Origin: Acidaminococcaceae bacterium
GTDB lineage: Bacteria > Bacillota > Negativicutes > Acidaminococcales > Acidaminococcaceae
Assembly (NCBI GenBank): GCA_017405945.1
Contig: JAFQZL010000059.1
Coordinates: 52,916-116,915, forward strand
Reading direction: 5' to 3'
Length of the DNA stretch: 64,000 nucleotides
The position numbers and the translations under genes were made by a program. Each line of letters starts with the position of its first letter. The stretch's first letter is position 1. Below, piece by piece: positions 26,168 to 35,382 of the stretch. A model generated the notes under the pieces. It saw nothing but the letters and a program-made list of their open reading frames with translations, ran no database searches and was not told where the DNA came from.

Positions 26168-27100
26168 TTAAAAATTAATCCTCTTCTCCTCCACTACCAG
26201 TGGTCGGTTCATGACACGGGTATTAATGCTCATCACATATTCGCCCAACAGACCGATGAAGGCCAGCTGTACTGAACCAAAGAAGAAGATACCGATGAGG
26301 ATAGGCGCTGTACCCAACGGGAACTTATCCCACCAGATCAGTTTGGCAACCAGGTAACACATAGCTACCAAAAAGCTGAGTAATGCTAATATAAACCCCA
26401 GCACCGTTGCAATACGCAATCCAACCTTTGTATAGGAAGTAAAGCTTAACATCGCCGCATCGTACAGGGAATACCAGTTATTATGGGTCCTGCCGGCGCG
26501 GCGTTTTTGCTGTTTATAGGGAATATCTTTACGCAACGGTCCCAACTCCGCCACAATCCCCCGCATGAAAGGTGTCGGATCATGGAGGTTGCGCAATACA
26601 TCAATAAAACTCCTATCATATAAACCTGTCCCGGTGAAGTGTTCGATCTGCTCCACCTGGGACATCTTTTTTATGAGCTTATAGTAACAAGTGCGCAGAA
26701 AACGTACCAGACCGTTCTCTTCGCTCTCCGTCTTGATGGCCGAAACGATTTTATAACCCTTTTCCCATTCGTGTACCAAACGGGGAATCAGATCTACCGG
26801 ATCCTGGAAATCACAACACAGGGTCACAACACAGTCACCCGAAGTTTGGCAGAGACCATAAAAGGGCGAATTAAATTGACCAAAATTCTTGGCATTGAAA
26901 ATCGCTTTTATTTTTTTGTTCTTTGCACAGATCTGTTCTAACTTTTCCCGGGTGCCGTCCACAGAACAATTGTCAATAAAAATCAGCTCATAATCGTATT
27001 GAGGAAGATTGGTCGTGATTTCATTCACAACCGCCTCGCTCATGGGAACGACATTATCCGTTTCATTAAAACAGGGAATGAGGACACTGATTGTTTTCAT
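26168..27100 (-). CDS. GtrB-like undecaprenyl-phosphate glycosyltransferase
   Basis: About 310 residues. N-terminal GT2 domain (VLIPCFNETDNV, IFIDNCSVDGT, metal-binding region CCDFQDP) and two C-terminal membrane helices, the architecture of GtrB/DPM1 enzymes that move glucose or another hexose from UDP-sugar to undecaprenyl phosphate on the cytoplasmic face. AAAGG precedes the ATG at 27100. It lies between gtrA (11 bases) and the DUF6056-like gene (52 bases), forming a complete three-part cassette. The sugar is not readable from sequence. Confidence 0.88.
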   Translation of the reverse strand: MKTISVLIPCFNETDNVVPMSEAVVNEITTNLPQYDYELIFIDNCSVDGTREKLEQICAKNKKIKAIFNAKNFGQFNSPFYGLCQTSGDCVVTLCCDFQDPVDLIPRLVHEWEKGYKIVSAIKTESEENGLVRFLRTCYYKLIKKMSQVEQIEHFTGTGLYDRSFIDVLRNLHDPTPFMRGIVAELGPLRKDIPYKQQKRRAGRTHNNWYSLYDAAMLSFTSYTKVGLRIATVLGFILALLSFLVAMCYLVAKLIWWDKFPLGTAPILIGIFFFGSVQLAFIGLLGEYVMSINTRVMNRPLVVEEKRINF

Positions 27101-27111
27101 GGTAAAACCTT

Positions 27112-27507
27112 TCACCTAAAAGTCCAGAATTTATTTAATAAAAAGTTTAAAGGCACTGTCACCAGAAGGCAAAGCACCGGAGCAATAAGCGGCGATACCT
27201 GCAGACACTCCACCAGCACATACATCAGCAATGTGCTTATCAACAAAGAAGCGACGTAAGAAATGTATGTCCTGAAGAGCGTTTTCCACCACCCGCTTCC
27301 GGATTGGAAAACATACTTATTGTTCCAGTAAAAGGCATTGAACACGCTGACCAGCCAGGAAATTACATTGGCAATCAGGTAATTCACGCCACAAAAAAAC
27401 AGTATATAATAGATGCCAAACCCTACGGCAGTATTGGAAAGACCCACCAAACCGAACTTAAAGAACTGTATTAAACTGTCTTTGGATGAAAGCGAGTTTT
27501 TACTCAC
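27112..27507 (-). CDS. GtrA-family membrane protein, probable lipid-sugar flippase
   Basis: About 131 residues with four membrane helices, the classical GtrA size; motifs FFKFGLVGLSNTAVGFGIYY at the start and LNFLLNKFWTFR at the end are diagnostic. GtrA is thought to flip the GtrB product to the outer face. The open frame runs to 27597 inside the upstream epimerase gene, but AGCAGG before the GTG at 27507, 10 bases after the epimerase stop, gives the normal family length. Confidence 0.85.
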   Translation of the reverse strand: MSKNSLSSKDSLIQFFKFGLVGLSNTAVGFGIYYILFFCGVNYLIANVISWLVSVFNAFYWNNKYVFQSGSGWWKTLFRTYISYVASLLISTLLMYVLVECLQVSPLIAPVLCLLVTVPLNFLLNKFWTFR

Positions 27508-27517
27508 AATGTACCTG

Positions 27518-28456
27518 CTAATCCCGGTTTGTTCCGTGCTCCGTTTCAATAATACTTCTGATTCCTTCTTCAAAGGAAACATGTGGTTTAAAACCAAGCT
27601 CCTGCAGTTTTGTTATATCTGCCTGTAAATACATGACCTGCTTATCATTATACGGACGTTTGCCAAAACCGATTTCTTTTTTATATCCGGTAACGGCCGC
27701 AATTTTTTGGATGTATTCCTTTAGCGGATACGCTTCGCCGCTGCCAATCACATACACACAGCCATGCTCTCCCTTTTGTGCTACAAGCAGAAGGGCCCTT
27801 GCTGCGTCTACTGAGTAAATGTAATCCCACATCTGGTCGCAGGGGGAAAACGAAGTATCTTTATTTTTCATCATATCATTGATTGCAACACTAATCAATG
27901 ACCGCTTTCCGTCATGTGGTCCGTATACACTCAGAATTCGCGTCCATATATGCTTCAGGCCGGTCTGTTCACAAGCCAGTTTTGTCATCTGACCGGCACA
28001 CAATTTGGCAATACCGTATCCGGTTTCCGGAAAAGCTGGTGTATCCGGGGAAAGCTTTCCTCCTACCCTGCCATATTCCGCCTGGGAGCCTGCGCCAACA
28101 AACGTTGTGCATCCCAACTCTTTGGCAAAACGAACCGCAGCCAGGGACGCTTTCACATTATCCAGTTGCAGCGGCAGGTTTTCCCGGTCTTTTCCAAAAG
28201 GGGCTACCCAGGCCAGATGGAAAAACAGTTCACATCCTTTTGCAGTAATGTTTTGCTTTTTCATTTCTTCCGTCGCGTTGTCATACTCAGAAAAATCCAG
28301 ACGCAAAACCTGGCAATGTTCAATTTTATTCAGCCCAAAAGCTCGCGGCGAATCGCGATGCACGACGGTCAGGACCGCGTACCCGGCTTTAATACAAACC
28401 GTAATCAACGCACGGCCGATGGCGCCCGTTGCCCCGGTAATGACTGCTGTTTTCAT
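27518..28456 (-). CDS. NAD(P)-dependent nucleotide-sugar epimerase/reductase
   Basis: 312 residues, extended short-chain dehydrogenase: ITGATGAIGRAL at the N-terminus and a catalytic YGIAK. It resembles ketoreductases that finish CDP- or dTDP-deoxyhexoses (for example abequose synthase-like). The window makes CDP-4-keto-dideoxyhexose intermediates but shows no other dedicated 4-reductase, so it is a reasonable candidate for that last step; this is inference. AAAGGA precedes the ATG. It is followed directly by gtrA. Confidence 0.75.
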   Translation of the reverse strand: MKTAVITGATGAIGRALITVCIKAGYAVLTVVHRDSPRAFGLNKIEHCQVLRLDFSEYDNATEEMKKQNITAKGCELFFHLAWVAPFGKDRENLPLQLDNVKASLAAVRFAKELGCTTFVGAGSQAEYGRVGGKLSPDTPAFPETGYGIAKLCAGQMTKLACEQTGLKHIWTRILSVYGPHDGKRSLISVAINDMMKNKDTSFSPCDQMWDYIYSVDAARALLLVAQKGEHGCVYVIGSGEAYPLKEYIQKIAAVTGYKKEIGFGKRPYNDKQVMYLQADITKLQELGFKPHVSFEEGIRSIIETEHGTNRD

Positions 28457-28492
28457 GAAATCTGTTCCTTTGAACGCTTATAGAATATAGTG

Positions 28493-29158
28493 TTAATGAT
28501 AATTCATTATTCTGTTTAACAAAAAATCTGCGATTTCAACAGGCGAACCCGCAACACCGATATTAGGAAAGCTTTGAACGTCTCTATCTGTTTTAAAACC
28601 AAATCCATATGTAACTGCCAGAAACGGAATTCCTGCTTTGGATGCACCGACAGCATCATGTTCAGTATCCCCGACAAGCACGCATTCTTCTTTTAACGCA
28701 CCTAATTCTTTTCTGCACAGTTCCACAATATCTTCTTTTTTAAGAATGTTGTTATTGTCTGCCCCATGCATTGAAACGCAATATCTGTCAAAACCAAAAT
28801 GGCAAAGCAGAGCCAGCGCATAATCTTCACGTTTATAAGTCGCTACTGCCATTTTTATATTTTGAGATTTTAAAGCCTCACATAACTCATAAATCCCATT
28901 GTACGGTTTTGCTTTCAATAAAGCAGCGTCTTTATAATACTTTCTGAACAAATCAGCCGCTATTTGCGCTCTTTTATCATCACAGCCGTAATACTTTTTA
29001 AAAGAAAGCTGAACTGGTGGTCCTATAAAAGTCCGTAATTCTTCATCAGTAAGACCCGAATAACCTAGCTCTTTCGCAGAATATTTAACGCTTTCCAAAA
29101 CACCTTCTGTTGTATCTAAAAGAGTTCCGTCCAAATCAAATATCACGTTTTTTATCAT
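28493..29158 (-). CDS. HAD-superfamily phosphatase
   Basis: About 221 residues. HAD motif I DLDGTLLDT at the N-terminus (nucleophile Asp), motif II VATYKRE, and motif III/IV VGDTEHDAVGA. The helical cap (about 15-85) resembles phosphoglycolate phosphatase-like enzymes. In this cluster it probably removes phosphate from a sugar or sugar-acid intermediate, but the substrate is unknown. Its start (MIKNVIFDLDG) overlaps nothing; the frame further upstream runs into the ThDP gene. Confidence 0.8.
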   Translation of the reverse strand: MIKNVIFDLDGTLLDTTEGVLESVKYSAKELGYSGLTDEELRTFIGPPVQLSFKKYYGCDDKRAQIAADLFRKYYKDAALLKAKPYNGIYELCEALKSQNIKMAVATYKREDYALALLCHFGFDRYCVSMHGADNNNILKKEDIVELCRKELGALKEECVLVGDTEHDAVGASKAGIPFLAVTYGFGFKTDRDVQSFPNIGVAGSPVEIADFLLNRIMNYH

Positions 29159-29183
29159 GATGCAACCAGCCCTTAATTTTCTT

Positions 29184-30986
29184 TTATTGGTCAAATTTTA
29201 TCTTTTCAAACTCGTCACGGGGCAAAAACGGACTCATATCGTCAAGCGACGGGGAAACAATGCACCCGTCAGGCAGTACTTTGGATGAAGATTTCGGTTC
29301 AAAATTCTGATTCGGGTCTACGATCACTTCACAAATACAGCCTTTAGCATAATCCAAAACAGTCTTTAATAACTTATCCGCATTATTTTCATTGTCAATG
29401 CGGAAATATTGTAAATCAAACGACCCTGCCAGTTTTTCAAAATCCGGGAAACCTATGCCGCTGTCGCTGTCAATCCCGATAAACGGCGGCTGGAATAAAT
29501 TCCGCTGTGTTTGGCGAATCGAAAGATACCCGTTATTATCCAAAATAAAAAGTTTTAGATTAAGTTTATTATAAGCTACGGTAGCAAGCTCCTGCAAATT
29601 CATCATAATGCTTCCGTCTCCGTCAATGCAGATTGTCCTGCGGCTGTTGTCGGAAACTGCTACGCCAAGCGCCGCCGGGAAACCGTACCCCATTGCCGCG
29701 CAGCCCGAATTGGTAAACATTCTCTGCCCCTGCTTAATCTTTGCTGCCTGAAACGTAATGACACAGGCGCTTCCGTTCCCGCAGATTATCCTGTCATCCG
29801 GAACGAGATGAGAAAACAGTTTATCAATGAAAACATACGGATTAAGCAAACCTGTTCCTGCATTAAAATACTCTTTCCTTACGGCAGGATAACGGCCAAG
29901 CAGTTCTTTACACCATCTCAGCCAGTTCGCATGTTTTTCAGGAGGCACATATTCCTGTGCAAGCATAACATCAAGGAACCGGCTGACATCAGCATGAATC
30001 GGCAGGTCAACCTGTATCGTTGGCTTGCACAGTTCCCTCTTATCAATGTCCACAACCACTTTAAACGCGTTTTTGGCAAAATCAAAATGATTATAACCGA
30101 TCATGCGGATATTCAGCCTGCAGCCAAGACTAATCAGAAGGTCACAGTTCTGTACCGCAAAATTACCGGAACGAATCCCGACCGTACCCGGCATGCCGAC
30201 ATAATACGGATTATCATAAGCAATTGTATCATTAGCATTCCATGCTGTAACCGCAGGAATCTGATATTTATCAAGAAATGCCAGCAATTTTTCTCTTGCG
30301 CCGCCCAGACTGATGCCTGTACCAGCTAATACTAACGGCGCCTTCGATCCTTTGAGTTTCTGTAAAATAATATCAACCGCTGCTTGCTTAACCTCCGGCG
30401 TTATCCACGGCAATTCCTGCTTTTCGTCAAAATGCAGTAACGTGTCGGTTTCTATCTTTGCTCCCTGCACATCCAACGGAATATCCAGCCAGACCGGCCC
30501 GCCTCTGCCATTTAACGCAAGAAACAGCGCTTTCTCCAAGTGATAGGCAATCTCCTGCGGATTCGTAACCATAACGGCATACTTCGTCATGTTGCGGACG
30601 GAATCAACAATATTAAATTCCTGGTCTCCCAACTGACGCAAGTTCAGTTCCCGACATGCCCAAACCGTGGTTTCCCTTTTTACCTGGCCGGAAATGATAA
30701 ACATGGGAACGGAATCCAGCCAGCCGCCCAGCACACCGGTTATCGCATTTGTACCACCGGGGCCGCTTGTCACACATACTGCCGCTATTTTCCCTGTCGC
30801 TCTGGCATATCCTTCTGCCGCTATCGCGCAAGCCTGCTCATGATGGTTAAAGACACAATGCATGCCTTCCTGATGTCCAAATGCATCGTCCAGATGCATG
30901 GCGCCTCCGCCGGTCACCATGAAACAATCCGTAATATTATGATCAACAAAAAAACGGGAAATGTATTTTGCAACTTTAATCTTCAT
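29184..30986 (-). CDS. Thiamine-diphosphate enzyme, acetolactate synthase-like
   Basis: About 600 residues in the three-domain layout of ThDP decarboxylase/synthase enzymes: N-terminal Pyr domain with the activating Glu in FNHHEQACAIAAEGYARATG, a central domain, and the C-terminal PP domain with the ThDP motif GDGSIMMN ... DNNGY. Acetolactate synthases of amino-acid metabolism are similar, but the place in a glycan cluster suggests a sugar-branching role like YerE (adds a two-carbon unit to a CDP-4-keto-dideoxyhexose). That is plausible because the CDP-dideoxyhexose genes are present, but unproven. GAGGTG selects ATG 30986. The upstream gene ends 8 bases before. Confidence 0.8.
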   Translation of the reverse strand: MKIKVAKYISRFFVDHNITDCFMVTGGGAMHLDDAFGHQEGMHCVFNHHEQACAIAAEGYARATGKIAAVCVTSGPGGTNAITGVLGGWLDSVPMFIISGQVKRETTVWACRELNLRQLGDQEFNIVDSVRNMTKYAVMVTNPQEIAYHLEKALFLALNGRGGPVWLDIPLDVQGAKIETDTLLHFDEKQELPWITPEVKQAAVDIILQKLKGSKAPLVLAGTGISLGGAREKLLAFLDKYQIPAVTAWNANDTIAYDNPYYVGMPGTVGIRSGNFAVQNCDLLISLGCRLNIRMIGYNHFDFAKNAFKVVVDIDKRELCKPTIQVDLPIHADVSRFLDVMLAQEYVPPEKHANWLRWCKELLGRYPAVRKEYFNAGTGLLNPYVFIDKLFSHLVPDDRIICGNGSACVITFQAAKIKQGQRMFTNSGCAAMGYGFPAALGVAVSDNSRRTICIDGDGSIMMNLQELATVAYNKLNLKLFILDNNGYLSIRQTQRNLFQPPFIGIDSDSGIGFPDFEKLAGSFDLQYFRIDNENNADKLLKTVLDYAKGCICEVIVDPNQNFEPKSSSKVLPDGCIVSPSLDDMSPFLPRDEFEKIKFDQ

Positions 30987-30994
30987 GTCGTTCT

Positions 30995-32596
30995 TCACCT
31001 CGTCTGATATTTCGACGGAGTTAAAAATTCTACATGGATTTTGTCGGAAATTCCGGCAAAGAACTTTCTTGCGTAGTCATTCAGAGATGCAGCCTTTTCT
31101 TTTAAGAAGCTGTACTCTTTATCTACATCAAAGTAATTGATGCTGTCTGCTGTATAACCATCCAGACCCGCCAGAACAACTTCTTTGCACCCGCACCGCA
31201 TCAATGTGCGGATCAGCATGCACATGGAATTGTCCGGGAATTCCGCAGCTTCGTCAATCACACCGGAATAATTAATTACATAATCAAAGTCCCTGACCTT
31301 TTTCGTCAGGTTTGACGAAGCTATCACCTTGATACCCGCGTTGTTGCTCTCAAGCAGTTTTGAAGTGGATTGCACATACCTTGTTGCATTTGTAATAAAA
31401 ATATAATCCGGATGATACTGCATCGGAATATAATTAATAGAAATCACGACAGGTTTTTCCTGTTTAATAAACTCGTTGATTCTTTCGCTGCAGGTTCCCA
31501 CACTTGAACCCGGGCCAATGATTAAAAGCCGTTTCCCTTTTAATTCCCCGGCAAGCTTTTCTATGTCTTTCCGATCGTCACACTCGTGTTTCTGATAATC
31601 GAGATAGAGCTGTTCAATCAACTTCATATTCTTTTCCAGCTTCTGATCTTCTGGAATCCTCTTAAGGATCGCATTAACGGAAGTCACAGACAGTGTTCTT
31701 TTATTCATCAGATAAGACACATAGTTGGGGTGGACCTTATTTGAGGCTGCAATGTAATAAAACAACTGATAACCCCAGGGCGAACGCTTCTGAAAATCCA
31801 TAACGCTGCTGGTAATGGCTTCCTGCATCTCAGTGACCACATAGTGCTTCCCGTGATGCTCGTTCATATACATGGCCACTAATTCAAGGGGTGCATTGCC
31901 AGCGCTCTTACCCATACCATACAATGTTCCGTCTACCAGAACATCCCTGGCTGTATTATATTCCAAAACCGCAACAGTATTTGTATAGCCAAGCTGGAAA
32001 TTATTATGGGCATGAAAGCCAAGAACAATTTCCGGATCCAAGCTTTCATCAATTATTTTCATAATATGCTGCAGTGCCTTGGGATTCAAAAGACCGTAAG
32101 TGTCCACCATCGATATTGCAAAAGGTTTAACCTCATTTGCTAGCCGGATTACCTCCGACAACTCTCCGTCAGAATAACTGCCCACAGAAACAAGCTGCGC
32201 AAACACTTTATACCCCAGCGCTTTCACCTGCCGGCAGTATTCCATTGCCGGATACATTTTATTCTTTTTAAAAATGACCCGGATGCCGTCAAGATATGAT
32301 TGTGAACAAGGTTGAAGATTCTCAATACCACAGGTACCGTAGTCAATCATACCAACAACCATTGAAGACTTTTTATCCAGTTTCCCTAAAATCTTCGCTG
32401 CGCACTCTGTTGAAGGCATGATACTCCGGTTAATATCAAAGGCTCTTCTGTCGTCCAGAAAGCCGATTTCAATTACATCAACACCGGACGCCACGAGTCT
32501 TTCAAAAATATTGACAATGTTATCATGGCCGAATTCCCAATCATTGATATAACCCCCGTCACGGAGCGTACAGTCAAGCAAGTAACGTTGTTTCAT
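30995..32596 (-). CDS. DRE-TIM aldolase fused to a MptE/DUF115-like domain
   Basis: About 533 residues. The first 300 form an HMG-CoA lyase/4-hydroxy-2-oxovalerate aldolase-type barrel: LDCTLRDGGYINDWEF with the metal-binding Asp, and GFHAHNNFQLGY with the HxH ligands. The last 180 residues begin with GKRLLIIGPGSSVGT and continue PDYIFITNATRY, resembling the Rossmann-like DUF115/MptE fold seen in flagellin-modifying and glycan proteins. AAGGA fits the ATG at 32596. It is placed just before the ThDP enzyme, so the pair may build an unusual acyl or branched-sugar substituent. The exact reaction is unknown. Confidence 0.78.
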   Translation of the reverse strand: MKQRYLLDCTLRDGGYINDWEFGHDNIVNIFERLVASGVDVIEIGFLDDRRAFDINRSIMPSTECAAKILGKLDKKSSMVVGMIDYGTCGIENLQPCSQSYLDGIRVIFKKNKMYPAMEYCRQVKALGYKVFAQLVSVGSYSDGELSEVIRLANEVKPFAISMVDTYGLLNPKALQHIMKIIDESLDPEIVLGFHAHNNFQLGYTNTVAVLEYNTARDVLVDGTLYGMGKSAGNAPLELVAMYMNEHHGKHYVVTEMQEAITSSVMDFQKRSPWGYQLFYYIAASNKVHPNYVSYLMNKRTLSVTSVNAILKRIPEDQKLEKNMKLIEQLYLDYQKHECDDRKDIEKLAGELKGKRLLIIGPGSSVGTCSERINEFIKQEKPVVISINYIPMQYHPDYIFITNATRYVQSTSKLLESNNAGIKVIASSNLTKKVRDFDYVINYSGVIDEAAEFPDNSMCMLIRTLMRCGCKEVVLAGLDGYTADSINYFDVDKEYSFLKEKAASLNDYARKFFAGISDKIHVEFLTPSKYQTR

Positions 32597-32682
32597 GTTC
32601 AATCCTTCTCTCATATTCGATAGAAAGCCATTAAACAGCCAAGCGCTGATTATAGAATTATGGCTTTGCGTTAAAAAATCCG

Positions 32683-35382
32683 TTAATTGGCCGCCTCAAT
32701 CTTTAATCGTTTCATAAAAATGCCTAAATGTCTTTTTTCATTATTCTCGTAATTAATTGCTCTATCTGAATTATCTATTGTAAAATGTATATTCAGTAAA
32801 TTGTCATCCATCAATGAAGCAGGTATTTTGAAAGAATAATAGGATTTTCTATTATCAAAAATCAAATCTGTAACGTATTGTTTGTTAATATAAATCTTTG
32901 CTGTCCTGTACGGCAAATCTGCCAAAAAAGAAAATGCCGTAAAATTGACTCTTAAATCTTGCTTTTTGTAATCATTAATCTTAAAAGACAGTTCAGCATC
33001 TGAACCAATCGACCAAGTACCATGTGTTTCCTCGCGTTCGCTCCAACCGGTTTTTTTAAAGTTGGTTGACTCCCCAAACATTGTAAAGTTAATATCTCGA
33101 CCCAAATTATATGAATTATTATGATCACCACTATATTTAGCAAAGATTTTTTTCTTTTGCCAAGATTCTTCATCTTTTGCATTTCCAACTATCTGATATT
33201 CAACAAATCCTTTTTCTTCATCAATAAAATAAAAATACCTCTTATTTAAAGAAAATCTTCTGCCAACTCTCTCGTCTTCAAATGACTGAAGAAGCATGTC
33301 CATAAAATTCGTAAAAGAAATGGATTCATTTGAAATTCTTATCGATGAATTAGTAGCATTAGGTTGTTTTAAGAGAAATATCGGTCTGTTAAAAACTTTA
33401 TTATGCTCATGACCATGATCAGCAATAACAGCAAATATCGAGTTGTCAAATACACCCTTCCGTTTCATTTGGTTAATATATTCTATTACAATCTTTATAA
33501 CACCAATAGATTGTTCATATTGCGTTCCATTATATTGTTTTAACAAGTTTAAATCACGATCATACTTAAAGGGAAAGTGAGAACCTATTAAATAATAAAA
33601 ACGGAAACAGTTTTTATCATCAATATATTCTAAACCTTTCTTTAAATCCGAATAAAACTGACCATCATCAGCTTCATAAACTTTTTTGTTCTTATCAGCT
33701 AGTAGTTTCTTCCATGCATTAGGGTCATAGTCGTAAAACATTTTTTTAGCATAATGAGGGGACATGCGAAACAAAACAAGGTCTTTAAAACTCTTCATTG
33801 TATCAGAATTTATCTTAATTCTTTCAGTAATTAGATTATTGACAGGCGCTTCTTTAGAAAAATAACCCCCGTAGGTGTACATCTTTATATCAAAACCTTT
33901 TTCCACGAGTTGCTTGTAGTATATATTATCTTTCCAAGCATCTTCTAAATATTGGGTAAAAGGCATATCATTTCGATAGATTTTACTAGTCAAAATTTGT
34001 GGCAATGAATATTCCGTATAACCATACAAAGATGTTGTGTCAGGATAGAACGTAAAATCTTTTAATTGTTCAACTATCTGTGGCTCTTCCACAAGTATCT
34101 TTTCAAAAAAACTTGCATCAAAAGCATCTAACAAAAAAATAACAATGTTCTTTCTGGATGAAATAGTAAATATATCCTCTGTAGTAAGAACTTTCATAGA
34201 TTCGTTACGTTGAAAAGCTTTCTTTGGCAAAGGATACTTTGAAAAATTATATAATAAAACAATACATTGAGTTAAAATAATACAAAATAAAACTGGCTTA
34301 ACTATTCTTCTTATATGACTATAATCAAATTTTATTCTATTAAAATGCGCAAAAACACCAAACAGGCAGAAAAGCCATATTGTCGTATTCAATACTCCTT
34401 GAAATGAATAATCACTCCATTTTATCTGATGGCCATCAAACAAACCATAATTGATTCCTATTATGTAACTCTGTAAAAAAATACCGAATAAAACTCCTAA
34501 AGCCAAAGATAGGTAAATGCACCTGACCTTTTTATACCAACAAACAATATAAATAATAATCAAAGTTACCCCATACTTTACCGTATCCTCAATAACAAAC
34601 TTTAAAAGATCTTTCAAACCAAACCACAATTGACTGGCATTTTTTATATATATTTCCAAAGGAACGAGCATGCCAACAGTTATGACTAATGTAAATATAA
34701 TATGAAAGGCTATCTCATTTTCTTCAAAGAATTCTGAAACCCCTTGCAATTTTTCCCTTAAAATGCAATATAACAAAGACCATAAAAGATTGCACGTCCA
34801 AAAAATTAATAAAGCTGATGGGGCGGAATATAAAAGCATTAAAAAGATAATACCAATTACTATAGTTTGTATTTGCTCTTTTCTATTAAGTTTTGGCATA
34901 ACAAAGGCATATATTGCTGTAACAAAAGTCATGATGAATGGGAGAACATTAATAGTACCTAATAATTGATCCGGTACCCCTAAATCGGTTATTATGCCCC
35001 AAGAAACACCTTTTATTTCTTGTAAACCAGATAGCATATAATACGCAGCAGATAAAAATGGAATTTGAATTACCACTCCTAAAACTGAACGTATAGAATA
35101 TAATGGATGATAAGAATAACGATGATACAAACGTTGCAGTTTTTTATACTGTTCCTGCCCTTTGTAATTGATTTTTATTTTCTCAATCTGAGGTGCAATT
35201 ATGGACTTTATTTTCCATTCTTTATTCTGAATTTGGAGAGCTTTTCTATTAAATGGAAATAGAATAATAAAAGAAAAAAAAGATAATAAAATTAAGGCAT
35301 TACCATAATTACCCGTAATGTTGTAGGCTTCAAAATATAAAAAGCTATAAACAGACTCCAAAATATACAAAAAGCTATGCAT
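32683..35382 (-). CDS. YidC/Oxa1-like domain fused to sulfatase-like phosphotransferase
   Basis: 899 residues. Residues about 25-208 resemble the YidC/Oxa1 insertase core: NYGNALILLSFFSFIILFPF, then a basic amphipathic stretch (IIAPQIEKIKINYKGQEQYK), IQIPFLSAAYYML and further helices. Four more membrane segments follow to about 380. Residues about 410-700 are an alkaline-phosphatase/sulfatase-fold domain: metal-binding FLLDAFD (D419), a TTSLYGYTEYSLP segment holding the likely Thr/Ser nucleophile, SHFPF and ADHGHEHN (D655, H656, H658). A C-terminal beta-sandwich (GW..E..HGTWS at about 779-791) ends it. LTA synthase-type enzymes transfer polyol-phosphates outside the membrane, fitting the neighbouring CDP-polyol genes. 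The groove arginine of true insertases appears to be Phe38, so insertase activity is doubtful. Its start overlaps the upstream gene by 8 bases. Confidence 0.75.
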   Translation of the reverse strand: MHSFLYILESVYSFLYFEAYNITGNYGNALILLSFFSFIILFPFNRKALQIQNKEWKIKSIIAPQIEKIKINYKGQEQYKKLQRLYHRYSYHPLYSIRSVLGVVIQIPFLSAAYYMLSGLQEIKGVSWGIITDLGVPDQLLGTINVLPFIMTFVTAIYAFVMPKLNRKEQIQTIVIGIIFLMLLYSAPSALLIFWTCNLLWSLLYCILREKLQGVSEFFEENEIAFHIIFTLVITVGMLVPLEIYIKNASQLWFGLKDLLKFVIEDTVKYGVTLIIIYIVCWYKKVRCIYLSLALGVLFGIFLQSYIIGINYGLFDGHQIKWSDYSFQGVLNTTIWLFCLFGVFAHFNRIKFDYSHIRRIVKPVLFCIILTQCIVLLYNFSKYPLPKKAFQRNESMKVLTTEDIFTISSRKNIVIFLLDAFDASFFEKILVEEPQIVEQLKDFTFYPDTTSLYGYTEYSLPQILTSKIYRNDMPFTQYLEDAWKDNIYYKQLVEKGFDIKMYTYGGYFSKEAPVNNLITERIKINSDTMKSFKDLVLFRMSPHYAKKMFYDYDPNAWKKLLADKNKKVYEADDGQFYSDLKKGLEYIDDKNCFRFYYLIGSHFPFKYDRDLNLLKQYNGTQYEQSIGVIKIVIEYINQMKRKGVFDNSIFAVIADHGHEHNKVFNRPIFLLKQPNATNSSIRISNESISFTNFMDMLLQSFEDERVGRRFSLNKRYFYFIDEEKGFVEYQIVGNAKDEESWQKKKIFAKYSGDHNNSYNLGRDINFTMFGESTNFKKTGWSEREETHGTWSIGSDAELSFKINDYKKQDLRVNFTAFSFLADLPYRTAKIYINKQYVTDLIFDNRKSYYSFKIPASLMDDNLLNIHFTIDNSDRAINYENNEKRHLGIFMKRLKIEAAN

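Noticed and set aside
32683..35382. Annotating the fusion as the cell's YidC insertase
   Set aside because: The groove arginine position looks like Phe and most of the protein is a phosphotransferase-like domain in a glycan cluster.
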